A DNA stretch of 64,000 bases, taken from positions 1 to 64,000 of the forward strand of contig NZ_SNYR01000004.1 of NCBI RefSeq assembly GCF_004363175.1. Direction: 5' to 3'. Shown one piece after another: positions 51,525-60,146 of the stretch (positions are counted from its first letter, which is position 1; every line of letters begins with the position of its first letter). The translations under genes were made by a program, and so were the position numbers. Source of the DNA: Maritalea mobilis (GTDB lineage Bacteria > Pseudomonadota > Alphaproteobacteria > Rhizobiales > Devosiaceae). A model generated the notes under the pieces. The model ran no database searches. It was not told the DNA's origin and saw only the letters and a list, made by a program, of their open reading frames with translations.

Positions 51525-53461
51525 TGCAATTGCTCAATCGCAAATTGATCGACGAAATAGTGGCTTTCGCCCGGCGCACCACCATTCCATTGACCAAGGA
51601 AGAAACTTGGCCGGCCAGAAAGGCGCAAGCTGGTGATTTCTTCGCTCTCCACCGTCACGCTTTGGGCCGGATTGTCGCCCATGGCGGGCACATTCAGCGT
51701 AACCGATGCCGTCAGCTTCCGCCCGCGTCGCTTCAGGGTTAGCTTCGCCCCCTCATCCGCCAGCATCTGCAAAATTTTGTCCGCATCCGCGCGCGGCCCG
51801 GCACTGCAAATATTGTCGATCACTGGCCCATCAAACAGCACGGATTTGAACTGCGTTTTCTCCGGCTTTTCACCTTCAGCACCTGCCACTTTAATCAAGG
51901 ACAAATTGATGCTCGGGCCGCAGCCTTTCCATTCAGCCCATAGCAGGGCGCCAATTTGATTGGCCGCATTGTCATAGAGCGATAGCCAAGCATGTTCACT
52001 GCCCGTTTGGATGGGGAACCGCACCTGCATCGTCAGGTCAAAATCACCCGCCGGCAATGGCTTGTCCAAAATATAGCGGTTTTGTGCCTCCGCATGATCG
52101 TAGAAATTGTTGCGCCCAAAGGCGGAGACAAATATCTCCCCTGCCCCGTTCAAGGCTTTGGCATCGGCCAATTCCTGCTCTATTGACCACGCCGCATCAA
52201 GTGCTGGACCATCAAAATTTTCTTCGAAATATTTGCTGGCCACCGGCTCAGGTTCTGGCGCGGGTGCTGGTTCCGGTTCTGCTGGTGCCTCCGTGTCCGC
52301 AACGGCTTGCTCCACCGCATCTACAAACTCATCGGCATTGGCCGCAGCATAATAATTGCCATTGCCATTATCCGCGATACATTGCAGCGCCTGTGCTTCT
52401 TCGTCGCTCAGGTCAAAGCCAACCACATGCACCCGCGTGTCCACGCCCTGCGCCGCCAATTCAGCCGCTGCCGCGCATGGATCGCCACCACATGTTTCCA
52501 AACCATCTGAGATCAACAAGATATTTGCCCGGCGATCTGCACTTGGAAAAGCATCTGCTGCTTCCGCCAATGCACCTGCAATTGGCGTTTTGCCACGCGG
52601 GCTTACGCCATCAATAGCGGGCCCCATTTGGCCCGAAGCATGGTCCGCAACAGGCATCAAAATTTCTGTGTCAGCACAATCACCTTCGCGCCGATGGCCA
52701 TAAGCCATCAAGCCCACGCGTGTGGTCGAAGGCAAATCGCCAACAAGGCCCTTAAGCGCCTGTTTGGCGGTGGTGATTTTCGCCACCCCGTCAATCTGCC
52801 CCCACATGGACCCGGATCCATCGAGAATGAAGAGCAAATCGCTCCCCTCCCCCGGTTGCCCATTGCCCGGCAAATCCCCTTGCTCCATGCCAACCTGCTC
52901 ATCAGGATCGTCCATCTGGGCATCCGCCATGTTCAAAGTGGTTTCAGTCCCATCATTTGGCGCATATGAAATGCCCATTTCGCGCATCGCCTGCACAAGA
53001 GACCAATCGTCCGTCTCGCAATAAATATCGCTAATCTGCCATTCTTCCCCCGGTTTCCATTGCACCAAGGTGTAAAGGGTCGATGTGGGGCGGCCAAAAT
53101 TGGTGAAGTTCACTCGCACTTGCGCCGCACCGCGCAACATTGGCAATTCGGGGTCTGGCATGATCTGCAAATCTGCAATTTCAGCATCCTGCCCGCAAAA
53201 TACCGGATCAGCGCCCAATTGGCCCTGCAGTCCGTCAATGGCCAAATCATCGACCATATATTTTTCCGCCGCCTTGGCCTCGTTGAGCAATGGCTCATCG
53301 CCCGCGATAAAGCGCGTGGAATGATCCGCGAAAAAGAGCCGCACCATCTGCACAGCACTGTCCATTTCCACCTCTTGCGCCTGTGCCACACCGCCCAAAC
53401 CGAGGCTCAATGCACTGATGGCCAAGAATGATGATGTTTTGTGAATCAAATCTTTTATCAT
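51521..53461 (-). CDS. Secreted VWA protein with N-terminal and LamG-like C-terminal domains
   Basis: A 646-residue exported protein. Signal peptide about 1-28 (cleavage after AQA). An N-terminal alpha/beta domain (about 32-165) resembles DUF3828-type periplasmic modules. The VWA domain (about 208-395) has a complete MIDAS (DGSGSM, GKTPIA, SDGLET) and the same CGGDPC pair as the locus A protein. A PEPAPAPEPEP linker (about 400) leads to a jelly-roll, concanavalin-like C-terminal domain (about 415-646). That domain is homologous to the whole mature part of the next gene at 53458. A metal-dependent adhesion role is inferred. The gene is coupled on both sides by ATGA overlaps. Confidence 0.8.
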   Translation of the reverse strand: MIKDLIHKTSSFLAISALSLGLGGVAQAQEVEMDSAVQMVRLFFADHSTRFIAGDEPLLNEAKAAEKYMVDDLAIDGLQGQLGADPVFCGQDAEIADLQIMPDPELPMLRGAAQVRVNFTNFGRPTSTLYTLVQWKPGEEWQISDIYCETDDWSLVQAMREMGISYAPNDGTETTLNMADAQMDDPDEQVGMEQGDLPGNGQPGEGSDLLFILDGSGSMWGQIDGVAKITTAKQALKGLVGDLPSTTRVGLMAYGHRREGDCADTEILMPVADHASGQMGPAIDGVSPRGKTPIAGALAEAADAFPSADRRANILLISDGLETCGGDPCAAAAELAAQGVDTRVHVVGFDLSDEEAQALQCIADNGNGNYYAAANADEFVDAVEQAVADTEAPAEPEPAPAPEPEPVASKYFEENFDGPALDAAWSIEQELADAKALNGAGEIFVSAFGRNNFYDHAEAQNRYILDKPLPAGDFDLTMQVRFPIQTGSEHAWLSLYDNAANQIGALLWAEWKGCGPSINLSLIKVAGAEGEKPEKTQFKSVLFDGPVIDNICSAGPRADADKILQMLADEGAKLTLKRRGRKLTASVTLNVPAMGDNPAQSVTVESEEITSLRLSGRPSFFLGQWNGGAPGESHYFVDQFAIEQLQ

Positions 53462-54330
53462 TGGCCCGCCTCAATACGCATTTCTTGGAATAGTGCCGTG
53501 CTTTCGCCCGACCCGGCTTTTTTGAACTGCCCCAACATGAAAAAGGGCTGCCCGAAATTTTCCGTCCGCGCCAAGCGGCGTGTGGCAAACTCGTAAGCAC
53601 CAGCAGGCTGGTTGCCTAAAGCGGGCATATTGAGCGTTACCCCAGCATGATATTGAAAGCCCGTACGGGTAAGCCGAAGGTCAAACCCTTCCTCAAACAG
53701 GGCCACCAAGGCCTCGTCAGCAATGGCGCGCGGTCCATCGCTGCAAATATTGTCGAGCAATGGCCCGTCAAATAGATTGCTGGTGAACTGAGTGACCGTT
53801 GGCTTTTCCCCTTCAGTCAAATTCCGCGAACTTTCCACATGCAGATAAAGCGCAGTGCCGCAGCCCTTCGTGTGGGCATATAATTGCGCCGCGATGTAAT
53901 TATCCTCATCTTCGCGCAAACCGATCCAAACGCTCTCTTCGCCGGTTTTAGTTTCCAACTTGGCGGAAATCTGCATGGTGAAATCACCCGCAGGCAATCC
54001 ACCATCAAGGGTGAAAATATTGTCTGCCTCTGCATTGTCCGGCGTGGCCGTGCCGCCATTTTCAAGCACAAAAATATCGCCGGCTTCCAGCACATATTTG
54101 TCCAAATTCTCATTTTGAACTACCCAGGATGCCGACAAAGCATTCCCATCAAACGGATCAACAAAGGGAAGCGCCAATGTTTGCGCTACTGCCGCACCAT
54201 TGTCGGCTGCTGCCAAGCGCGCCTGTTCTTCCGCAGACATTTCCTCTTGCGCCCCTGCCAAAGGCACAAATCCGGACAACATCACCACCACCGCAAGGCT
54301 CAACCGGGTGGATTTTGCCGTAAATCGCAT
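53458..54330 (-). CDS. Secreted LamG/concanavalin-like protein, paralogue of the VWA protein C-terminus
   Basis: A 290-residue exported protein. Signal peptide about 1-27 (cleavage after LAGA), a short acidic helix, then a jelly-roll domain. It matches the C-terminal domain of the 646-residue VWA protein through FDGNALSASW, LPAGDF, TKGCG, GEKP-x-x-TQF, NICS-x-GPRA and a final FxLGQ-(x)n-GES motif. It is the first gene of the minus-strand operon, 60 bases behind the shared palindromic operator at 54390. It may be the soluble partner or decoy of the VWA protein domain; this is inference. Confidence 0.7.
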   Translation of the reverse strand: MRFTAKSTRLSLAVVVMLSGFVPLAGAQEEMSAEEQARLAAADNGAAVAQTLALPFVDPFDGNALSASWVVQNENLDKYVLEAGDIFVLENGGTATPDNAEADNIFTLDGGLPAGDFTMQISAKLETKTGEESVWIGLREDEDNYIAAQLYAHTKGCGTALYLHVESSRNLTEGEKPTVTQFTSNLFDGPLLDNICSDGPRAIADEALVALFEEGFDLRLTRTGFQYHAGVTLNMPALGNQPAGAYEFATRRLARTENFGQPFFMLGQFKKAGSGESTALFQEMRIEAGQ

Positions 54331-54389
54331 ATTTCAAGCTCCAACTGACCAATTGGCCCACCGTTAGCAAGCCAAATGAATTGCCGCCT

Positions 54390-54406
54390 CTACCAAATGG
54401 TATAGA
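54390..54406 (-). promoter_or_regulatory. Shared palindromic operator, VWA locus B
   Basis: Read in the direction of the operon, TCTATACCATTTGGTAG is identical to the site at 27058-27074 in 15 of 17 bases, with only the two central bases changed (TT for AA), which preserves the palindrome TACCA-NN-TGGTA. It lies 60 bases before ATG 54330, close to the 50-base distance in locus A. Confidence 0.65.
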
Positions 54407-54554
54407 GTTTGGTGATTGGGCAGTGGGATTGGATCAAAGCTAAAAATTGCACATGCCTATGTGTCCAAATTTTAGCGTTGCGAGGCGCTTGTACCCCGCT
54501 TAACCAAGCGTTAACCTTAAATTTCTGGACGGAATCGCGAATCTGTGGCAACTT

Positions 54555-54595
54555 TCTGACGCAAAAAAGCCGTCAAAGTGATTTTTTACGTCAGA
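54555..54595. promoter_or_regulatory. Inverted repeat in the repA promoter region
   Basis: TCTGACG (54555-54561) and CGTCAGA (54589-54595) are perfect 7-bp inverted arms 27 bases apart, with a further GCCGTCA between them, ending 7 bases before the repA ATG. RepA of repABC replicons autorepresses its own promoter with RepB, and this is the likely site. Confidence 0.5.
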
Positions 54596-54602
54596 GCAGA
54601 AA

Positions 54603-55823
54603 ATGGCAACAGAAGATTTGATTAGCGTCAACCCAGACGAAGAAGATTCCGTCGACAAGATTTTGCGGCATGCTGAGATGCTGTCAAATCAGTTGCAAAA
54701 TCTGCGCGAGCGGATGTATCCGCCGCAGGCGCAAAAATCGCTACGCCGCTTTATGACACCAGAGGTGGCAAAGCTCACCTCCATCTCAGAATCCAGCTTG
54801 CGCACGCTATCCATTGAGGGCAAAGGCCCCACGCCGGAACGGCTGGAAAACAACCACCGCGCCTATACGCTCGAGCAAATTAACGAGCTGCGGCAGTATT
54901 TTGCTGAAAAGAACCCAAATGACGCGCTCACTTATTTGCCGCATCGGCGCGAGGGCGAACATTTGCAGGTTTTGGCCATTGCCAACTTTAAAGGCGGCAG
55001 CGCGAAGACCACATCAAGCGTGCATCTCGCCCATTATTTGGCGCTGCAGGGCTATCGCGTTTTGGCCATTGATTTGGACCCGCAGGCCTCCATGTCGGCC
55101 ATGTTCGGCACCCAGCCTGAATTTGACGTGGCCAGCAATGAAACCATTTATGCGGCCCTGCGCTATGATGATCAGCAGCGGCCAATTCGCGACGTGATCC
55201 GCAAAACCTATTTCCCCGGCTTGGATTTGATTCCCGGCAATATTGAGGTGATGGAGTTTGAATATGACACCCCGCGGGTGCTGGCACTAAACGAAAACAA
55301 TCACGGTTCGATCTTTTTTGAACGGCTGGACCAGGCGCTGAAGCAAGTCGATGATGATTACGACATCGTTATCTTGGATACGCCCCCTTCCCTCGGATAT
55401 TTGACCCTGGCGTCGCTTTATGCCGCCACCGGACTTTTGATCACCGTGCACCCGGCCATGATGGATGTGGCTTCCATGAACCAATTTTTGTTGATGATGG
55501 GCGACCTTGTGGGCGTGATCCGCAATGCGGGCGCCACCATGCAAAAAGACTTTATGCGCTATTTGGTGACCCGCCATGATCCCAACGATCAGGCACAAGC
55601 CCAAATTGTTGGCCTGTTGCGTCACCTTTTCGCCACTGATGTGCTGTTGCCCACCGCACTTGAGAGCACAGCTGTCGAAGCTGCCGGGTTGGGCAAACGC
55701 TCCATCTATGAAGTGGAAGCAGGCGAAGTGCAGCGCAACACACTAAAGCGCGCCCGCGAAGCTATGGATTTGGTGAATGGCGCACTGGTCGATTTGATCC
55801 ATGAAGCCTGGGGGCGGAAATGA
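54603..55823 (+). CDS. repA: RepA, ParA-type partition ATPase of a repABC replicon
   Basis: A 406-residue ATPase. The N-terminal HTH-like region (about 60-110) is followed by the deviant Walker A AIANFKGGSAKTTSSVHLAH (about 124-143) with the two Lys residues typical of ParA, then AIDLDPQASM and DTPPSLGYLTLASL (Walker B). It forms ATP-dependent filaments on DNA that separate plasmid copies, and represses the repABC operon. Length and N-terminal extension match RepA of alphaproteobacterial repABC plasmids. It overlaps repB by 4 bases. Confidence 0.93.
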   Translation: MATEDLISVNPDEEDSVDKILRHAEMLSNQLQNLRERMYPPQAQKSLRRFMTPEVAKLTSISESSLRTLSIEGKGPTPERLENNHRAYTLEQINELRQYFAEKNPNDALTYLPHRREGEHLQVLAIANFKGGSAKTTSSVHLAHYLALQGYRVLAIDLDPQASMSAMFGTQPEFDVASNETIYAALRYDDQQRPIRDVIRKTYFPGLDLIPGNIEVMEFEYDTPRVLALNENNHGSIFFERLDQALKQVDDDYDIVILDTPPSLGYLTLASLYAATGLLITVHPAMMDVASMNQFLLMMGDLVGVIRNAGATMQKDFMRYLVTRHDPNDQAQAQIVGLLRHLFATDVLLPTALESTAVEAAGLGKRSIYEVEAGEVQRNTLKRAREAMDLVNGALVDLIHEAWGRK

Positions 55824-56824
55824 GCAAGCGCAAATCTATTGTTTCAAGCTTTGGCGACCTAACTGGCGACAGCGCCAAACCGAAAGCCGCTGAGCCAAAC
55901 TCTGACGACAAACAAAAGCCACCAAACCGAGTGGCTGCAGGCATTATTGGCACCACTCAACGCACGCTTTCTCAGTTACGTGAGGAACGAGATCAATTGC
56001 TGGCGCAAGCGCAAAGCGCTGATAAGATTTTGAAACTGGATCCCGAGAAGATTGACCCCTCGCCTTTTCAAGATCGCTTGCCGGATGATGATCCGGCCGC
56101 TTTTGAACAGTTTAAGCAAAGCATGCGCGATGAGGGACAGCAGGTTCCCATCACCGTGCGCCTGCACCCGCAACAAAGTGATCGCCATCAAATTGTTTAC
56201 GGCCATCGCCGCTGGCGAGCGCTTAAAGAATTAGGTCTCCCTGTTAAAGCCATTCTCGTTGACTACTCTGATCGTGATCTTGTGGTCGCACAAGGCATCG
56301 AGAACGCCAATCGACAGGATCTGAGTTGGATTGAGCGCGCTCTTTTTGCCGATGAAATGCATCGCGCAGGCCTAAAACCCAAAGACATCAAAGCTGCGCT
56401 AAATGTGGACGATGCGCAACTTTCAAAGTTTCGCTATGTGATCAAGCAAGTTGGTGCCCACCTCATCCAGCTGGTGGGGCGTGCGCCCGGCATTGGCCGA
56501 CCAAGATGGATCGAGCTTGCTGACCGTTTGAAAGAGGGCGTGGATGAAGATCAGCTTTTGAACACCTTGTCAGATGACAAGGTTCAAAAAAACTTATCTC
56601 CGGATGACCGATTCAGCCTTATACTAAAGCTCGCAAAACCCGAAAAGCCCAGCAAATCTAGGGAGCCGTCCTTATCGCTAGGTGAGGTGGGCACCATGCA
56701 GAAGGGCAAAAACGAGGTTCGGATTAAGCTCAAAAAGCAACACCAGGTTGAATTTGCCGAATTTCTCGAAAGCGAAATGGAAGCGCTTCTCGAGAAATAT
56801 AGTCGCCATCGCGGAAAATCATGA
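55820..56824 (+). CDS. repB: RepB, ParB-type partition protein
   Basis: A 334-residue DNA-binding protein. The ParB/Srx-type nuclease-like domain is at about 70-170, with the GHRRWRALKELGLPVKAILV motif (about 134-153); a central HTH region (about 175-230, KPKDIKAALNVDDAQLSKFR) binds parS, and the C-terminus dimerises. N-terminal residues 1-30 carry the RepA-interaction segment. It binds centromere-like parS sites; two matching palindromes lie in and just behind this gene. Overlap with repA indicates translational coupling. Confidence 0.92.
   Translation: MSKRKSIVSSFGDLTGDSAKPKAAEPNSDDKQKPPNRVAAGIIGTTQRTLSQLREERDQLLAQAQSADKILKLDPEKIDPSPFQDRLPDDDPAAFEQFKQSMRDEGQQVPITVRLHPQQSDRHQIVYGHRRWRALKELGLPVKAILVDYSDRDLVVAQGIENANRQDLSWIERALFADEMHRAGLKPKDIKAALNVDDAQLSKFRYVIKQVGAHLIQLVGRAPGIGRPRWIELADRLKEGVDEDQLLNTLSDDKVQKNLSPDDRFSLILKLAKPEKPSKSREPSLSLGEVGTMQKGKNEVRIKLKKQHQVEFAEFLESEMEALLEKYSRHRGKS
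56564..56583. promoter_or_regulatory. Candidate parS site inside repB
   Basis: ACCTTGTCAGATGACAAGGT is a perfect palindrome except for its two central bases and lies in the coding sequence of repB. The same sequence with a different centre occurs at 56828, 264 bp downstream. A 2-base centre cannot form an RNA loop, so DNA binding is favoured. RepB binding is inferred from position. Confidence 0.6.
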
Positions 56825-56827
56825 CTC

Positions 56828-56847
56828 ACCTTGTCAACTGACAAGGT
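56828..56847. promoter_or_regulatory. Candidate parS site behind repB
   Basis: ACCTTGTCAACTGACAAGGT repeats the site inside repB, 4 bases after the repB stop. Conservation of both 9-bp arms with free variation of the centre supports a protein site. It also lies in the leader of repC, where RepB could affect replication. Confidence 0.62.
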
Positions 56848-56883
56848 TTTAAACACAACGAACCAGGAAAGGAAATTTAAGCA

Positions 56884-56940
56884 AAGAAAAAGGCCTCCAA
56901 ACCCGACAGTCTGAAAGCCTTCCTCGATAACTTAAGCACC
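56884..56940 (-). ncRNA. Antisense (ct) RNA in the repB-repC intergenic region
   Basis: On the minus strand a 13-bp stem with several G-U pairs (plus coordinates 56890-56921) encloses a 6-base loop and is followed by TTTTTC, a rho-independent terminator. On the plus strand the stem has three mismatches, showing the minus-strand RNA is the selected one. A TTGACA at 56968-56973 can serve as -35; the start would then be near 56938, giving an RNA of about 55 bases, the known size of repABC ctRNAs that block repC expression and set incompatibility. The -10 is poor, so the 5-prime end is approximate. Confidence 0.75.
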
Positions 56941-57022
56941 TATCAAGGAATCACTTTAGACCAAAAATGTCAAGCATTCATGTTTGGCAAGCTGTATTTC
57001 TTTGTCTGAATTTTGAGAAATT

Positions 57023-58222
57023 ATGCAAAATCTAGGTTGGCGCAAGCCGACACCGGGTCTTGTTGCAGCAGAAATGCATGCGCAAGTCGGTGAAGGGCTT
57101 TCTGTACCCAAATCAAAGGCAATCATCGCAGTCAAAAAAGTAGCCGCTCATATCGGCATGAAGCCCGCACAATTGATGCTGCTCGACATCCTTTTCGCCT
57201 TCTCCAAACCTCAAGATTGGGAGCAGGGGCAACGCCCTTTCGTTTGGCCCTCCAATCAATATTTGATGGATCAAACAGGCTTTAGCCTTCCCGCACTCAA
57301 GCGCCATTTACGCCGCCTAGGCGAACTCGGCCTCATCAGCTTTCACGACAGCCCTAACGGCAAACGCTATGGCCATCGCGACGGGCAGGGGAACATTGTC
57401 GAAGCATACGGCTTTGATCTCAGCCCACTTGCCGCGCGGGCAGGGGAGCTTGAAGCCCTTCACCAAAAGATTATGGCTGAACGGGCACAACAGCAGCAAT
57501 TGCGTAAAGAGCTCACCCGTACACGCCGTTCTATCCGCGCACGACTTGTGGAGGCCATTGAAGGCGGCCTAGCGGGTCATTGGAAACAGTTGGAGCGCGA
57601 GTTCAATGAAATACTGTCCAATTTGCCAAATTCAAAAAAAGAGCAGGGGGCAATGAAAGTGGCTTTAGAAAAGCTCACTAATCTCTATCACATCATCGAA
57701 GAACTGTTCGCCGGCGCTTTGGATTTGCCCTCAACACAAAAAGCATCATCCGAAAAAATAACCGAAAATACGAACCCCAGCCAGCTCAAAATTGAACCCC
57801 ATATACAAAATACAAATCATTCTCATTTAAACTGTAAAACTAAGCCAGCCGTGCCGGATAATCTACCGCAGGAGCGTGGATTCACGTTTGAAACATTCAA
57901 TCAGGTATGTCCCAATTATATAAAGCTAGCGACAGAGCTTTGTGGTCAGCTCAGAGGTTGGGAAGACCTAAAAAGTGCATCACAGCAAATGGGATTGATG
58001 ATTGGCATCACACCAGATCATTGGAACCGCCTAACCACACAGCTCGGAATCTATCCTTCCGCGGTTGCAATCGGCTTAACTTACGAAAAACACATTGCCG
58101 GTGAAGTCCAGAACCCAGCAGGATATCTGTCCGGCATGGCGAAAAAAGCACAAATTGGCACACTTAACCTCGGCCGCAGCATCTTCGCTCGGTTATCCAG
58201 AGACAAAAATTGTGCAGTTTAG
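57023..58222 (+). CDS. repC: RepC replication initiator
   Basis: A 399-residue initiator unique to repABC replicons. The N-terminus GWRKPTPGLVAAE, the winged-helix region (about 80-130, WPSNQYLMDQTGFSLPALKR) and the C-terminal GITPDHWNRLTTQLG and NPAGYLSGM stretches are typical. The variable, AT-rich middle (about residues 240-275) holds the likely origin. It is preceded by the antisense RNA region, which would control its translation. Copy number and compatibility of the replicon are set here. Confidence 0.93.
   Translation: MQNLGWRKPTPGLVAAEMHAQVGEGLSVPKSKAIIAVKKVAAHIGMKPAQLMLLDILFAFSKPQDWEQGQRPFVWPSNQYLMDQTGFSLPALKRHLRRLGELGLISFHDSPNGKRYGHRDGQGNIVEAYGFDLSPLAARAGELEALHQKIMAERAQQQQLRKELTRTRRSIRARLVEAIEGGLAGHWKQLEREFNEILSNLPNSKKEQGAMKVALEKLTNLYHIIEELFAGALDLPSTQKASSEKITENTNPSQLKIEPHIQNTNHSHLNCKTKPAVPDNLPQERGFTFETFNQVCPNYIKLATELCGQLRGWEDLKSASQQMGLMIGITPDHWNRLTTQLGIYPSAVAIGLTYEKHIAGEVQNPAGYLSGMAKKAQIGTLNLGRSIFARLSRDKNCAV
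57735..57845. other. AT-rich segment within repC, probable origin of replication
   Basis: In characterised repABC replicons oriV lies inside repC in an AT-rich stretch. This segment is the AT-richest part of the gene, with runs such as GAAAAAATAACCGAAAAT and no strong codon constraint. Position and base composition are the only evidence. Confidence 0.45.
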
Positions 58223-58314
58223 GACAGCGCCTAAATCCCAACGCAATAAGCAAGATGGAGTTCTGCTATCTATATAAAATAAAAGGCAATATTAAATGAT
58301 GACCAATTTTTTCG

Positions 58315-59580
58315 TCACTTGGAGGGACCTGTTTCATCTGCAGAAACCTGTGCCACATCTTCAATGTCCAATCCCTTCTTTTGCTCTGTCAGCCCCCAGA
58401 TAATTGCAAAGGAAAAGGCATAGAACATCGTCGGATAGTCAAACCCCATCACCATATCAGTCAGGCCCAACACAAGATATAAAATAGGCATCGTCACCGC
58501 CCAATAAAAACGCACCCGGAAGTAAGGATGATCTTTGGGCGTGTCCCAGAGGAGAAGCGGTGCAAACAGAAGTAGGAAATATAGGGTCAAGCCAACAATG
58601 CCGCCAGCTACAGCGAAGTTGGCAATGTCGGAATGGAAGTTGAAGTATTGTCCTTTGGCCGCGAAGCTCTCCAACATGGTTCCCTCAGTTACGGCAATGA
58701 AACTGTGCCAACCTGTGCCGATAATCGGATGTTCTAAGAAAGACTGAAACGCCACCTGCCACATTTGGTAGCGGATCAATGTTGAGGCATCCATGTTTTC
58801 GCCAGATATCACGGAAATTAAACGGACGTTTAAGCTATCAATAAAGCCTGTTTGGTCAAAAAGCGCCACACATGTAAGCACCAAAATTACAAATGTAAAA
58901 ACTGCAAGCCATCCTGAAAATGAAAACGCCCATTTTTTTGGTAATGCAAATAGAAGTGGAGCTAAAAGCAATATTGGGAAGCTCAAAATGGCTCCCCTCG
59001 AACCGGAATATAAGACAATCAAAATTGATGCGCCGCATCCGAGAGCATATGAAATGATACGGAAACGAAGCGATATTTTTTTCAAAAGAAGCATTGTCGA
59101 CGAAAATATGGCCAATATTACAGCAATTCGAGCGATTAAATTTGGACCACCACCCGCAATTGGGGCAATTCGATATTTTCCTAAAAAATGATGCTCGTAA
59201 ATTGCCCAACCTGAACCAATTAAAAGTCCGGTTAGCGCGACAAATGCAATGACAATGTAGAAATTAGTACTTTCTCTTGAAACAACAAAGTTAGACAAGA
59301 CACCAATCGCTAAAATGTAGGCCATTGTGTTAAAGCCGTACTGAACGCTATTCCAACTGAAATCGACAGCTGCGAATTGAACAAAAAAGCAAATCGCTAC
59401 TAGCAGCCAAATCTTCTGGAAAGTCGGCAAATTTACTTTTCGCCATTGGCAGGTTGTGAGGTAAAAAACAAGCCAAATTAGTCCACAAATAAGAGGTACA
59501 ACGCCGGCTAGTGAGCCAAATACAATTGGCAGTCCGAACATGCTAAATATAAAAATCACTGAAAGAGAATTGTGAAACAT
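58315..59580 (-). CDS. O-antigen polymerase/ligase family (Wzy/WaaL-like) membrane protein
   Basis: A 421-residue membrane protein with about ten to twelve helices. A large periplasmic loop includes YSGSRGAILSFPILL (about 188-202) and HPIIGTGWHSF (about 276-286), the conserved motifs of the Wzy_C family. It polymerises or transfers polysaccharide repeat units at the outer face of the inner membrane. It is convergent with repC (92-base gap with no clear terminator) and divergent from the MarR-type EPS regulator. Its base composition is visibly AT-richer than repC, as in the rest of the polysaccharide cluster. Confidence 0.8.
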   Translation of the reverse strand: MFHNSLSVIFIFSMFGLPIVFGSLAGVVPLICGLIWLVFYLTTCQWRKVNLPTFQKIWLLVAICFFVQFAAVDFSWNSVQYGFNTMAYILAIGVLSNFVVSRESTNFYIVIAFVALTGLLIGSGWAIYEHHFLGKYRIAPIAGGGPNLIARIAVILAIFSSTMLLLKKISLRFRIISYALGCGASILIVLYSGSRGAILSFPILLLAPLLFALPKKWAFSFSGWLAVFTFVILVLTCVALFDQTGFIDSLNVRLISVISGENMDASTLIRYQMWQVAFQSFLEHPIIGTGWHSFIAVTEGTMLESFAAKGQYFNFHSDIANFAVAGGIVGLTLYFLLLFAPLLLWDTPKDHPYFRVRFYWAVTMPILYLVLGLTDMVMGFDYPTMFYAFSFAIIWGLTEQKKGLDIEDVAQVSADETGPSK

Positions 59581-59774
59581 CGCCCCACCTAATCAAATTT
59601 TAATTGCATCGACTATCGAACAAATTGACCATTTGCGAGAAAAAAATACGAAGAAGCTATCTTGATTGAGAGATAAATGAAGGTTAGGTGTTCAAACTTG
59701 AGCGGCAAAATGAATTTGATTCGCTCGTTATTTTAAAAATTTACTATCTTTGAATATGTTTGTTTGGCGGTGAG

Positions 59775-60146
59775 ATGGCAAGTCGACGAGAGCAGGTACA
59801 GGAAGAGACACGTTTGCGTGTCCTCCGCCATTTTGACAGCGATCCAAATTTAAGCTCACGTGAGATTGCAAAGTTAGTTGGGATTTCCAACGGTGCTGCA
59901 TATTATTGCATTAATGCCCTTATTGATAAGGGGTTGATTAAACTAAATAATTTCAAGTCATCTGGAAAAAAATCTAATTACGCATATTTATTGACACCGA
60001 AGGGCTTTAGCGAAAAAGCGCGACTGACCCTTAAGTTTCTTGAATTGAAGCGAATTGAGTTTAACGAACTAAAGAACGAGATTGATCAACTCACTTCTGA
60101 AGCTGGCGCGCTACAGCAACCTCTTGGTACCGGTAAAATTCAATGA
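59775..60146 (+). CDS. MarR-type EPS-associated winged-helix regulator
   Basis: A 123-residue protein. A winged helix (about 12-75, [20 protein letters not shown] then [17 protein letters not shown]) is followed by [20 protein letters not shown] and a coiled-coil tail. This matches the MarR-family EPS-associated regulators placed at the head of polysaccharide operons. It is coupled to wecB by a 4-base overlap, so it is probably a cluster-specific regulator. ATG 59775 is used; the TTG 15 bases upstream is less likely. Confidence 0.82.
   Translation: MASRREQVQEETRLRVLRHFDSDPNLSSREIAKLVGISNGAAYYCINALIDKGLIKLNNFKSSGKKSNYAYLLTPKGFSEKARLTLKFLELKRIEFNELKNEIDQLTSEAGALQQPLGTGKIQ

Noticed and set aside
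56828-56847. Terminator after repB
   Set aside because: The palindrome has only two central bases, too few for a hairpin loop, and an equal copy lies inside repB coding sequence.
58218-58235. Hairpin TTTAGG-N6-CCTAAA at the repC stop
   Set aside because: Short stem overlapping the stop codon without a following T-run; not separable from chance.
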